Positions 44,629-52,487 of a stretch of DNA of 64,000 nt are shown one piece after another. Both the position numbers and the translations under genes were made by a program. The notes below the pieces were generated by a model, which was not told the DNA's origin, searched no databases, and worked only from the letters and a program-made list of their open reading frames with translations. Within the stretch, counting starts at the first letter, position 1, and every line of letters starts with the position of its first letter. Origin of the DNA: Ruania alkalisoli (GTDB lineage Bacteria > Actinomycetota > Actinomycetes > Actinomycetales > Beutenbergiaceae); the NCBI RefSeq assembly GCF_014960965.1, contig NZ_CP063169.1:3133581-3197580 (forward strand). Reading direction: 5' to 3'.

Positions 44629-45042
44629 ATGGGACACGAGCAGGACAAGCAGCACATGCAGATCGGCGCGGTGGCTGAGCGCACCGGATTGTCCCTGCGC
44701 ACCATCCGGTACTACGAAGAAGTAGGACTGGTCACGCCATCGGCCCGGACCAGCGGCGGCTTCCGGCTCTACACCGAGGCCGACGTGGCCCGGCTCCGGG
44801 TGGCGATGGGGATGAAGCCGCTCGGGTTCAGCCTCGAGGAGATGCGCGAACTGATGGAGGCCAGGGACGCCGTCGGGGATCAGGGCGTAGCCGACGGCGA
44901 GCGTGCGGCGGCCCGCGAACGACTCGCCTCCTTCCAGGCCGATGCGGAGCAGCGGTGCGCGACGATGCGACGGCGGCTGAACAATGCGGAGGCGTTCGCG
45001 CAGACGCTGCAGGCCGAGCTGGACGCAACCGGACCTGCCTGA
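44629..45042 (+). CDS. MerR-family transcriptional regulator
   Basis: 137 aa, ATG with GGAGGG 5 nt upstream. MQIGAVAERTGLSLRTIRYYEEVGLVTPS at 10-38 is the MerR helix-turn-helix, with the wing at RTSGGFRLYTEADVARL. PLGFSLEEMRELM follows, and then a long dimerisation coiled coil at about 80-130. The only Cys (CATMRRR) lies in the coiled coil, with no metal-binding Cys set, so the signal is unlikely to be mercury-like thiol metal chemistry. A MerR-type promoter with 19-bp spacing lies just downstream, before the SulP gene, which is therefore its probable target. Confidence 0.92.
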   Translation: MGHEQDKQHMQIGAVAERTGLSLRTIRYYEEVGLVTPSARTSGGFRLYTEADVARLRVAMGMKPLGFSLEEMRELMEARDAVGDQGVADGERAAARERLASFQADAEQRCATMRRRLNNAEAFAQTLQAELDATGPA

Positions 45043-45049
45043 TCGCAGC

Positions 45050-45071
45050 GGGCCCGAGCACCGTCGGGCCC
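45050..45071. terminator. Short GC-rich hairpin after merR
   Basis: GGGCCCGA and TCGGGCCC pair over 8 bp with a 6-nt loop, 8 bp after the merR stop and ahead of the sulP promoter. There is no U-tract. Plausible merR terminator. Confidence 0.5.
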
Positions 45072-45097
45072 GAATCCGTCCGGAACCCGAGACGGAT

Positions 45098-45128
45098 GTG
45101 CAACTCTCCCCCAACGTGAGGGTATGCT
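45098..45128 (+). promoter_or_regulatory. MerR-type promoter/operator for sulP
   Basis: GTGCAA (45098-45103) as -35 and TATGCT (45123-45128) as -10 are 19 bp apart. The spacer holds an imperfect dyad, ACTCTCCC..GTGAGGGT. Over-long 19-bp spacing with a dyad centred between the boxes is the hallmark of promoters untwisted by MerR-family activators. It lies about 150 bp before the chosen sulP start. Confidence 0.6.
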
Positions 45129-45278
45129 GCTGTGCGGCGCGATCGGATGTCCTCTGCCCGCCCATCCCCGCCCAGACCTAGTTTCGTGCGCAGCGTCGCG
45201 TGCACCGTACCTGTCCGAGGTACTGGCGCAGGCCGGTGCCACGGGGCCATGCCCCGCGACCCTCTGAAGGAATGCTGC

Positions 45279-46832
45279 GTGTCGAACGAAGCCCCAGCCC
45301 ACATCCCTGATCCCGCGCCGAAACCGCAGCCCGTCGCGGGTCCACCGGAAGCGGACGAGTCCTACTCGGTCCTCGCCACCCTGAAATCGCCGCGGCGGTT
45401 GCGCGTCGAGGTGCTCGCCGGCCTCGTGGTGGCCCTGGCACTGATCCCCGAGGCGATCTCCTTCTCCATCCTCGCCGGAGTCGACCCGCGGCTGGGCCTG
45501 TTCGCCTCGTTCACGATGGCCGTCACGATCGCCTTCGTCGGTGGCCGCCCAGCCATGATCAGCGCCGCGACCGGCGCCGTCGCGCTCGTCATCGCGCCGG
45601 TCGTTCGTGATCATGGCATCGACTACTTCATCGCCACGGTCATCCTCGCTGGCGTCCTGCAGGTGATCTTCGGGGTGCTCGGCGTAGCCAAGCTGATGCG
45701 GTTCATCCCACGGATGGTGATGGTCGGCTTCGTCAACGCCCTCGCGATCCTGATCTTCATGGCCCAGCTGGAGCACCTCATCGGGGTGCCGTGGGCCGTG
45801 TACCCGCTGGTCGCCGTCGGGGTGGCGATCATCGTGCTACTGCCGCGCTGGACGAAGGTGGTGCCCGCGCCGCTGGTGGCGATCGTGCTGATCACCGCCG
45901 CCGTGGTGCTCGCCGCGATCAACGTGCCGACCGTGGGCGACCAGGGCGATCTGCCGGAGTCCCTGCCCGAGCTGTTCTTCCCCGACGTGCCGCTCACCCT
46001 GGAGACCCTGCAGATCATCGCTCCGTACGCCGTCGCCATGGCGCTCGTCGGCATCCTGGAGTCGCTGATGACCGCCAAGCTGGTCGACGACATCACCGAC
46101 ACCCACTCCAACAAGACCCGTGAGACCTGGGGTCAGGGTGTGGCGAACATCGTCACCGGCTTCTTCGGCGGCATGGGCGGTTGCGCGATGATCGGCCAGA
46201 CGATGATCAACGTGAAGGCCTCCGGCGCCCGCACCCGCATCTCCACCTTCCTCGCCGGTGTGTTCCTGCTGATCCTGGTGGTGGCACTCGGCGACATCGT
46301 GGCGATCATCCCGATGGCGGCCCTGGTGGCCGTGATGATCATGGTCTCCGTGGGCACTTTCGACTGGCACTCCATCAAGCCGAACACCCTCAAGCGGCTG
46401 CCCAAGACCGAGATCACCGTGATGGTCGCCACCGTGATCGTGACGGTCTGGACCCACAACCTCGCCTACGGCGTGCTCGCCGGCGTAGTGATCGCGGTGA
46501 TCCTCGTGGCTCATCGGGTGGCGCACTTCACCACCGTGACCCGCCTGGATGCCAGCGATGAGGACGATACTCGCGTCTACGCCGTGACCGGTGAACTCTT
46601 CTTCGCCTCCTCGAACGACCTGTACTACCAGTTCGACTACACCGGCGATCCGACGAACATCGTGATCGACATGTCCAATGCGCACATCTGGGACGCCTCC
46701 TCGGTGGCTGCTCTCGATGCGATCACCACGAAGTACGAGGCCCGCGGGAAGAACGTGCGGATCGTCGGGATGAACGAGGACAGCGCGCGCCGGCACGAGT
46801 TGCTCGCCGGGCACCTCGGTGGGGATCACTGA
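45279..46832 (+). CDS. SulP-family anion transporter with STAS domain
   Basis: 517 aa from GTG 45279 (AAGGA 8 nt upstream); an ATG 30 bp earlier is possible. About ten to twelve membrane helices lie between residues 50 and 400, with LIPEAISFSILAGVDPRLGLFAS (the first-helix SulP signature), ALVGILESLMTAKL and FFGGMGGCAMIGQT. The C-terminal STAS domain includes NIVIDMSNAHIWDASSVAAL. The family carries sulfate, bicarbonate or other anions, and the exact anion cannot be told. Preceded by merR with its own promoter. Convergent with a GT gene across a long perfect hairpin. Confidence 0.93.
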   Translation: MSNEAPAHIPDPAPKPQPVAGPPEADESYSVLATLKSPRRLRVEVLAGLVVALALIPEAISFSILAGVDPRLGLFASFTMAVTIAFVGGRPAMISAATGAVALVIAPVVRDHGIDYFIATVILAGVLQVIFGVLGVAKLMRFIPRMVMVGFVNALAILIFMAQLEHLIGVPWAVYPLVAVGVAIIVLLPRWTKVVPAPLVAIVLITAAVVLAAINVPTVGDQGDLPESLPELFFPDVPLTLETLQIIAPYAVAMALVGILESLMTAKLVDDITDTHSNKTRETWGQGVANIVTGFFGGMGGCAMIGQTMINVKASGARTRISTFLAGVFLLILVVALGDIVAIIPMAALVAVMIMVSVGTFDWHSIKPNTLKRLPKTEITVMVATVIVTVWTHNLAYGVLAGVVIAVILVAHRVAHFTTVTRLDASDEDDTRVYAVTGELFFASSNDLYYQFDYTGDPTNIVIDMSNAHIWDASSVAALDAITTKYEARGKNVRIVGMNEDSARRHELLAGHLGGDH

Positions 46833-46885
46833 GCTGGGCTGAGTCGTTCCCGGTCACGCCGTTCCCCGCGGCGCGCTGACCCGGG

Positions 46886-46941
46886 CGACACAGATGCGTG
46901 GACCGCGGCAGCATCGTGCCGCGGTCCACGCATCTGTGTCG
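46886..46941. terminator. Perfect 25-bp hairpin between convergent sulP and GT genes
   Basis: Arms 46886-46910 and 46917-46941 (beginning CGACACAGATGCGTGGACC) pair without mismatch around the loop GCATCG. It sits in the gap between two convergent stops. Likely a bidirectional terminator. Confidence 0.8.
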
Positions 46942-46947
46942 GCTCGG

Positions 46948-48435
46948 TCAGCCCCGCGAGGTCACGGCGCTCAACACCGCATCGGCCGCCCGCTCCCCCA
47001 CTGCTGCCAGCGACCGGTGCTCCCGTACCCACGCCACGAGGCGGTCACCTTCGGACTCGGCTGCGGTCTCTGCGACCGACTCATCGGCGGCCCGCAGGGC
47101 AGCGATCATCGCCTCGGCCACCTCACCGGCGTCGTGATCGGTGACCCAGCCCAGGCACTCACTCTCCACCAGCCGCGCCGCAGGGCTCGTGACCGGTCCG
47201 GCGAAGATCACCGGAGTCCCGCACGCGAGCGCCGCGAACATCTTCGTCGGCATCGCGAAGTCGTACCCGATCCCCGGGCGCAGGCTCACCAGCGCCGCAC
47301 TCGCCCGCCGCTGCCATACCGCTGACTCGGCGGCACTGACCGGGTCATGCAGCGTGATCGCCCCCTCGGGGAGCCCGGCGGCCAGCATGCTCAGCCGATC
47401 CCACGAGCTGCCCTGCCCGAGGAACACCACCTGCGCATCCGGGAACTCCTCCAGCACGCGGGGCATCGCCTCGGCGAACACCTCCGCCCCCTGCCACTCC
47501 GAGGCCGTCCCCGCGTACAGCAGGAACGGGCCATCGGGGATCTCGGATGCCCGTTGGAATCCCCTTTCGCCACGGGAATCCCGCTCCGGGTAGCCAGAGC
47601 GGGATTCGCATGACGCAACGGGATTCGAACGCGTGGGGCGGGCGGACGGGGTTGCGTCGGCGGAGGGGTTGGCACCGGTGGGCGAACTGGCATCGGTGGG
47701 GAGGGTGGCATCGGCAGGCGGACTGGCATCGGCAGGCGACGCCTCCCCCGGCGTGAACACGTCCGTATCCACCCCATTGCCCACCGTCACCACCTGCCGG
47801 GCGCCCAGCTCGCGCACCCGCTCGGTGACGCCCTCATTCACCGACAGCACCACCGCCGCCCCGCGCAGCACCCACGACTCCAGCGCCCGCACCAGACGCA
47901 CCACCACTTTCGGCGCACCGGTCGAGGCGGACGCGTCGGACCACACATCCGCCGCGTAGTACACATACGAACGCCCCCGCAGCGCCGCGATCACCCGCAC
48001 CACCGCCCCGGTGGTCGGCGGCGGCTCCACCACGTACACATCGGGCCGCGACCCGCGCAGCAGCCGCCACAGCAGCGGCACATCGAAGCTCAGGTACGGC
48101 AGGTATCCGCGCACATAGCCCGAGGGGTCGCGGAGAACCGGCGCCCGCCGTACCCGGGCCGGGATGGCCGGGGCGGCTCCGGTGCCACCGCGCGCATCCC
48201 ACGCACCACTTTCCCCAGGCCGCGCACCACTCCCACCCGACGCACCATCCTCGGCCGGACGTACCAACCCGAGCGAGCCTGCGCCGTCGGGGGCCTCAGC
48301 GGTGACCACCTCCACCCGTGCACCCGCACCGGCCAGGGCGCGCACCAGGGCACCGAGGCGGAACGTGGCCGCAGAGGGCTCAGGGGCGAAGATCCGCGAG
48401 ACCAGCATCACGCGGTGCCTGGTCGGCGCCGTCAC
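46948..48435 (-). CDS. GT4 family glycosyltransferase with repeat-rich interdomain linker
   Basis: 495 aa. VMLVSRIFAPEPSAATFRLGAL forms the acceptor loop; an insertion rich in Gly/Ala follows near 50-95. LSFDVPLLWRLLRGSRPDVYVVEPPP, YYAADVWSDAS and VGNGVDTDVF end the N-terminal domain. Residues ~230-290 are a low-complexity linker with hexapeptide repeats (DASPPA, DATLPT, DASSPT, DATPSA) and a basic patch. LLYAGTASEWQGAEVFAEAM and FAMPTKMFAALACGTPVIFAG make up the C-terminal domain. Such a long linker between GT-B halves is unusual. It precedes the second B/E/D set's last gene by 10 bp downstream of it on the same strand. Confidence 0.87.
   Translation of the reverse strand: MTAPTRHRVMLVSRIFAPEPSAATFRLGALVRALAGAGARVEVVTAEAPDGAGSLGLVRPAEDGASGGSGARPGESGAWDARGGTGAAPAIPARVRRAPVLRDPSGYVRGYLPYLSFDVPLLWRLLRGSRPDVYVVEPPPTTGAVVRVIAALRGRSYVYYAADVWSDASASTGAPKVVVRLVRALESWVLRGAAVVLSVNEGVTERVRELGARQVVTVGNGVDTDVFTPGEASPADASPPADATLPTDASSPTGANPSADATPSARPTRSNPVASCESRSGYPERDSRGERGFQRASEIPDGPFLLYAGTASEWQGAEVFAEAMPRVLEEFPDAQVVFLGQGSSWDRLSMLAAGLPEGAITLHDPVSAAESAVWQRRASAALVSLRPGIGYDFAMPTKMFAALACGTPVIFAGPVTSPAARLVESECLGWVTDHDAGEVAEAMIAALRAADESVAETAAESEGDRLVAWVREHRSLAAVGERAADAVLSAVTSRG
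47576..47607. repeat. Intragenic palindrome in the GT linker
   Basis: GAATCCCGCTC and GAGCGGGATTC pair over 11 bp with a 10-nt loop inside the linker of the GT at 46948. Further GGGATTC-like words lie on both sides, as if a short palindromic repeat element had been taken into the coding sequence. Confidence 0.65.
47641..47746. repeat. 18-bp tandem repeat inside the GT linker
   Basis: About six imperfect 18-bp units (GGCAGGCGGACTGGCATC type) in frame, each coding six residues of the linker. Variable copy number would change linker length only. Confidence 0.75.
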
Positions 48436-48445
48436 CGCAGCGCCC

Positions 48446-49432
48446 TCACAGCTGCACCGTCTCCCCCGTCCGGGCGGAGGTGAGCACCGCCTCGGCCACG
48501 GCCACCGTGTTCAGCCCCTGTGCCATCGTCACCACGTCGGCGGGCTTGCCGAGCACCGCATCCCGGAACGCCTCGTGTTCGGTGCGCAACGGTTCCGGCT
48601 TGTCGATCGCATACCGGATCACATCCCCCTCGGAGACGCCCCGGAACTGCGCCACATCGTCCCAGCGGGTCTGGATGAGCCCGTTCGCGTGGAACGTGAG
48701 ATCGGCGAGCAGTGTGTCCGCCACGAACGCCCCCTTCTCCCCCGTCACCACGGTCACGCGTTCCTTCATCGGGGAGAGCCAGTTCACCAAGTGGTTGGTC
48801 ACCAGACCGCCGCTGAGCATGCCGGTCACGGCCACCAGATCCTCGTGCTCGCGCCCGGACTTGAACGCCGTGCGCGCGGACACGGACCGGTACTCCTGCT
48901 GCGCGACCCAGGCGGTGAGGTCGATGTCGTGCGTACCGAGGTCCTTGACCACACCGACGTCGGCGATCCGCGCGGGGAAGGGCCCCTGGCGGCGGGTGGC
49001 GATCTGGTAGACATCCCCCAGTTCGCCATTCTCCAACCGCGCGCGCAGCGACTGCAGCGCCGGGTTGTACCGCTCGATGTGCCCGACCGCGCCCACCAGC
49101 CCGGCGGACTCGAAGGCCTCCGCCAGCCGGCGCGCCCCGGCGGTGTCGGTGGCGAGCGGCTTCTCGATCAGCGCATGCACACCGGCCTCAGCCAGGGCCA
49201 GCCCGGTCTCGGTGTGGAAGCGGGTGGGCACGGCCACCATCGCGTAGTCGATACCCGCCTCGACCAGGGCGTGCACATCGGGCAGGACGGGCAGGTCACC
49301 GGCCACCCCATGCGGGTCGCCGCCCGGATCGGCCACGGCCACCAGGTCCACGCCGTCGAGCTGACGCAGCACCCGCGCGTGGTGGCGCCCCATCATGCCC
49401 AGGCCGATCAGGCCCGCTCGCAGGTTCGTCAT
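48446..49432 (-). CDS. Gfo/Idh/MocA oxidoreductase, copy 2 (WbpB-like)
   Basis: 328 aa from ATG 49432 overlapping the aminotransferase stop. GLIGLGMMGRHHARVLRQL, EKPLATD, GHIERYNPALQSL, GVVKDLGTHDIDLTAWVAQQ and NHLVNWLSPMKERVTVV match copy 1 (11818-12810) with long identical runs; the C-terminal 30 residues differ most. Same predicted C3 oxidation of UDP-GlcNAcA. Third gene of a leftward D-E-B operon identical in order and overlaps to the one at 11.8-14.5 kb; a GT gene follows after 10 bp. Confidence 0.87.
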   Translation of the reverse strand: MTNLRAGLIGLGMMGRHHARVLRQLDGVDLVAVADPGGDPHGVAGDLPVLPDVHALVEAGIDYAMVAVPTRFHTETGLALAEAGVHALIEKPLATDTAGARRLAEAFESAGLVGAVGHIERYNPALQSLRARLENGELGDVYQIATRRQGPFPARIADVGVVKDLGTHDIDLTAWVAQQEYRSVSARTAFKSGREHEDLVAVTGMLSGGLVTNHLVNWLSPMKERVTVVTGEKGAFVADTLLADLTFHANGLIQTRWDDVAQFRGVSEGDVIRYAIDKPEPLRTEHEAFRDAVLGKPADVVTMAQGLNTVAVAEAVLTSARTGETVQL

Positions 49433-50544
49433 GCCCCACCTCCGACGGCGCTGGTGACGCCGGCGATGATCCGCTCCAGATCCGCGTCGGTCAGGCTGGG
49501 ATGCACCGGCAGCGAGATCACCTCGCGGGCCGCGCGTTCGGTGACCGGCAGGTCCAGATCCGGCGCGTAGGGGGCCAGCGAAGGCAGCCGGTGGTTCGGG
49601 ATCGGGTAGTAGACCCCGCACCCCACACCCTGCTCCCGCAGGCGATTCACGACGGCGTCCCTCGCCTCGGCGGAGGCACCGTCCAGCCGGATCGTGTACT
49701 GGTGGTAGACGTGCGTGGCGCCGGGCTTGACGGTGGGCGTCACCACCCCGGGGATACCGGCGAGCCCCTCGGTCAGGGCGGCCGCGTTCGCCTGCCGGGT
49801 GGCGGTCCAGCCGGCGAGCTGGGCCAGCTGGACCCGACCGATGGCGGCGTGCACATCGGTCATGCGGGCGTTGAAGCCGACGAGCTCGTTCTCGTACGGG
49901 CGATCCATCCCCTGGGTGCGCAACAGCCGCAGGATGCGGGCGATCTCCTCGGTGGCCACTGAGACCATGCCGCCCTCACCGGAGGTCATGTTCTTGGTCG
50001 GGTAGAGCGAGAACATCGCGAAATCGCCGAAGGTACCCACCGGGTCCCCGTGCAGGGTGGCGCCGTGCGCCTGGGCAGCGTCCTCGAACACGCGCAGCCC
50101 GTGGGAGTCCGCGACCGCCTGCAGGCCGGCCATATCGGCCGCGTGACCGTACAGGTGCACCGGCATGATCGCCGTTGTGCGTTCGGTGACGGCGGCAGCG
50201 ACCGAGGCGGGGTCGAGGCAGAAGGTGTCGAGCTCGATGTCGGCGAAGACGGGCGTGGCGCCGGCCAGGGCCACGGAGTTCCCGGTGGCGGCGAAGGTGA
50301 AGGACGGCACGATCACCTCATCGCCCGGGCCGATGCCGGCGGCGAGCAGCCCCAGGTGCAGGCCCGAGGTGCCGGAGTTCACGGCCACGCAGGTGCGGCC
50401 TCCGAGCAGGGCGTCGGAGAACTCCTGCTCGAAGGTGGCTACCTCTGGGCCCTGGGCGAGCATGCCCGACCGGAGCACCCGGTCGACGGCGGCGCGTTCA
50501 GCCTCACCGATGATCGGCTTGGCGGCGGGGATGGGCTCCGTCAC
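49429..50544 (-). CDS. DegT/DnrJ/EryC1/StrS aminotransferase, copy 2 (WbpE-like)
   Basis: 371 aa, GTG start overlapping the acetyltransferase stop. It shows NSGTSGLHLGLLAAGIGPGD, PSFTFAATGNSVAL, EDAAQAHGA, the PLP-Lys motif SLYPTKNMTSGEGG, GFNARMTDVHAAIGRVQLAQ and VYYPIPNHRLPSLAPYAPD, almost unchanged from copy 1. Copy 2 carries a small insertion (GASAEARDA region) near residue 295. Same predicted role in forming the 3-amino sugar. Confidence 0.9.
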   Translation of the reverse strand: MTEPIPAAKPIIGEAERAAVDRVLRSGMLAQGPEVATFEQEFSDALLGGRTCVAVNSGTSGLHLGLLAAGIGPGDEVIVPSFTFAATGNSVALAGATPVFADIELDTFCLDPASVAAAVTERTTAIMPVHLYGHAADMAGLQAVADSHGLRVFEDAAQAHGATLHGDPVGTFGDFAMFSLYPTKNMTSGEGGMVSVATEEIARILRLLRTQGMDRPYENELVGFNARMTDVHAAIGRVQLAQLAGWTATRQANAAALTEGLAGIPGVVTPTVKPGATHVYHQYTIRLDGASAEARDAVVNRLREQGVGCGVYYPIPNHRLPSLAPYAPDLDLPVTERAAREVISLPVHPSLTDADLERIIAGVTSAVGGGA

Positions 50545-51182
50545 TGAGAATCTCCTCGGCTGGCGGCATGGTCGTGGCTTGCTGGCGAGCGTCGTTCGCG
50601 AAGGCGAGCTGCGCCGTCGTGGGTGTACTCCTCATACTCTGCGCCGGTGCGCGGGCAGGTCCAGACGCCCGGGGCGGACTCCGTGAGCGGTACCCCGGCG
50701 CGGCCGACCCAGCGGATCCGGCGCGCCGGCACCCCGGCCACGAGGGCGAAGTCGGGGACGTCGGTGGTCACCACGGCACCGGCGGCCACGGTGGCCCAGC
50801 GGCCCACGGTCACGGGCGCGATGCACACGGCGCGAGCGCCGATCGAACAGCCCTCACGCAGGGTGACACCCACCGGCTCCCAGTCGGCCCCGGACTTGCG
50901 GGTGCCGTCGGGGTTGATCGCGCGGGGATACTCGTCATTGGTGAGCACGGCGGCGGGGCCGACGAAGACGCCGTCCTCCAGGTGCGCGGGCTCATACACG
51001 AGGGCGTAGTTCTGCACCTTGCAGTGCGCGCCGAGGCGCACACCGGTGCCGATGTAGGCGCCGCGGCCGATGATGCAGCCCGGTCCGAGTACTGCGTTCT
51101 CGCGCACCTGCGCGAGCTGCCAGATGCTCGTGCCCTCGCCGACCTCGGCGCTCGGATCCACCTCGGCGGTGTCGACGATCAT
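50541..51182 (-). CDS. Left-handed beta-helix N-acetyltransferase, copy 2 (WbpD-like)
   Basis: 213 aa from ATG 51182 (MIVDTAEVDPSAEVGEG); a GTG 9 bp earlier is possible. Hexapeptide-repeat coil, KVQNYALVYEPAHLEDGVFV, AAVLTNDEYPRAINPDGT, GRWATVAAGAVVTTDV and FALVAGVPARRIRWVG all match copy 1. A C-terminal tail with CPRTGAEYEE parallels CPVSGELYEE in copy 1 and is followed by an Arg-rich end unique to this copy. First gene of the second D-E-B operon. Confidence 0.87.
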   Translation of the reverse strand: MIVDTAEVDPSAEVGEGTSIWQLAQVRENAVLGPGCIIGRGAYIGTGVRLGAHCKVQNYALVYEPAHLEDGVFVGPAAVLTNDEYPRAINPDGTRKSGADWEPVGVTLREGCSIGARAVCIAPVTVGRWATVAAGAVVTTDVPDFALVAGVPARRIRWVGRAGVPLTESAPGVWTCPRTGAEYEEYTHDGAARLRERRSPASHDHAASRGDSQ

Positions 51183-51366
51183 GCCTCGCACACTACTTGG
51201 TGGAGGGCGCCTCGCCCACGCCCGGCGCCGTCGGATCACGTCCGGGCGCGTTGTGGTGTGGATCCGATTCACGCGGCACACCGGATCCACACCGCAACGG
51301 GGATTCAGGTGGCGGCTGCGAGCGAGGATGAACGAGCACGATGGCGGTACCTGCCAGAATGTCGCC

Positions 51367-52041
51367 ATGCCCACCCACGACGACACCTGGCTCGTGGTGC
51401 CGCTGTACAACGAGGCCCGCGTGGTGGGTGAGGTGATCGCCGGGGCCCTGCCCACGTTCGGCCACATCGTCTGCGTCGACGACGGCTCCACCGACTCCTC
51501 CGCCGCGGTGGCCGAGGCCGCCGGTGCCACCGTGATCCGGCACGCCACGAACCTGGGGCAGGGTGCGGCCCTGCAGACGGGAATCGACTTCGTCCTCACC
51601 CAGACTGACGCGCGGTACCTGGTGACCTTCGACGCGGACGGGCAGCATCAGGTCTCCGACGCCGCCGACATGGTGCGCCGGGCGCGCGAGGAGGACCTCG
51701 CGGTGGTGTTCGGCTCCCGATTCCTCGACAACCGGACCAAGGCCGGGCTGCTGAAGCGGATCGTGCTCAAGACGGCCGTGTGGGTGACCAACCAGTCGAC
51801 CGGGCTGCGGCTGACCGATGCGCACAACGGCCTGCGGGTGATCCGCCGGGACGCCGCCGCCGGCGTGCAGCTGCGCCAGGACCGGATGGCACATGCCTCC
51901 GAGATCGTGCTGCAGCTGGGCCGCACCCGGCTACCGTGGACCGAGCACCCGGTGCACGTGCTCTACACCGACTACTCCAAGGGCAAAGGCCAGTCCTTGT
52001 GGAACTCGGTGAACATCCTGGTGGAGCTGATGTTCAAGTGA
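51367..52041 (+). CDS. GT2 family glycosyltransferase (dolichyl/polyprenyl-phosphate sugar synthase type)
   Basis: 224 aa from ATG 51367. LVVPLYNEARVVGEVI, CVDDGSTDSSAAVA, RHATNLGQGAALQTG and VTFDADGQHQ (DxD) are the DPM1-like GT2 motifs. It has no membrane helices of its own. Such enzymes move a sugar from a nucleotide donor to polyprenyl phosphate. The overlapping DUF2304 gene is a standard partner, possibly anchoring it. Divergent from the second D-E-B operon across 184 bp. Confidence 0.92.
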   Translation: MPTHDDTWLVVPLYNEARVVGEVIAGALPTFGHIVCVDDGSTDSSAAVAEAAGATVIRHATNLGQGAALQTGIDFVLTQTDARYLVTFDADGQHQVSDAADMVRRAREEDLAVVFGSRFLDNRTKAGLLKRIVLKTAVWVTNQSTGLRLTDAHNGLRVIRRDAAAGVQLRQDRMAHASEIVLQLGRTRLPWTEHPVHVLYTDYSKGKGQSLWNSVNILVELMFK

Positions 52042-52487
52042 CGGACCAGATCTGGATCCAGCTGCTGCTGCTGATCGGCGTGGCAGTGGTGACGGTGCTG
52101 CTCACGCGCTCCACCGCCGACGCCCGACACCAGGCGATCCGCCGAGTGCTGCTCGCCGCATTCGTGGTGGTGACGGCGAGCGCGATCCTGTACCCGACGT
52201 GGTTGTCGCAGTTGGCGGCGCTCGTCGGAGTCGGCCGTGGCACAGACCTGCTGCTGTACGCACTGGTGATCGCATTCCTCTCCTTCATCGCCACCAGCTA
52301 CCGGCGGATGAAGCAGCAGGACCGGCGCATCACTGAGCTCACCCGCACCATCGCGTTGACGCAGGTGCGTCAGGAGCAGGCCGGGTTGCCGACGGCGGCC
52401 TCCCCCGGCGAGGACATGTCCCACGATGACGGTCCCGTGGAGCCACCGGCCGCCGGCCTGGATGAGGGCCCGGACCGGCCCTCATGA
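52038..52487 (+). CDS. DUF2304 family membrane protein
   Basis: 149 aa, GTG overlapping the GT2 stop (GTGA). Three hydrophobic helices: IQLLLLIGVAVVTVLL, LLAAFVVVTASAILY and LLLYALVIAFLSFIA, with SQLAALVGVGRGTDLLLY, the usual DUF2304 core. TSYRRMKQQDRRITELTRTIAL then forms a charged coiled coil, ending in an acidic tail. The family always sits beside polyprenyl-phosphate GT2 enzymes, and its role is thought to be in that reaction. Confidence 0.88.
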   Translation: MTDQIWIQLLLLIGVAVVTVLLTRSTADARHQAIRRVLLAAFVVVTASAILYPTWLSQLAALVGVGRGTDLLLYALVIAFLSFIATSYRRMKQQDRRITELTRTIALTQVRQEQAGLPTAASPGEDMSHDDGPVEPPAAGLDEGPDRPS

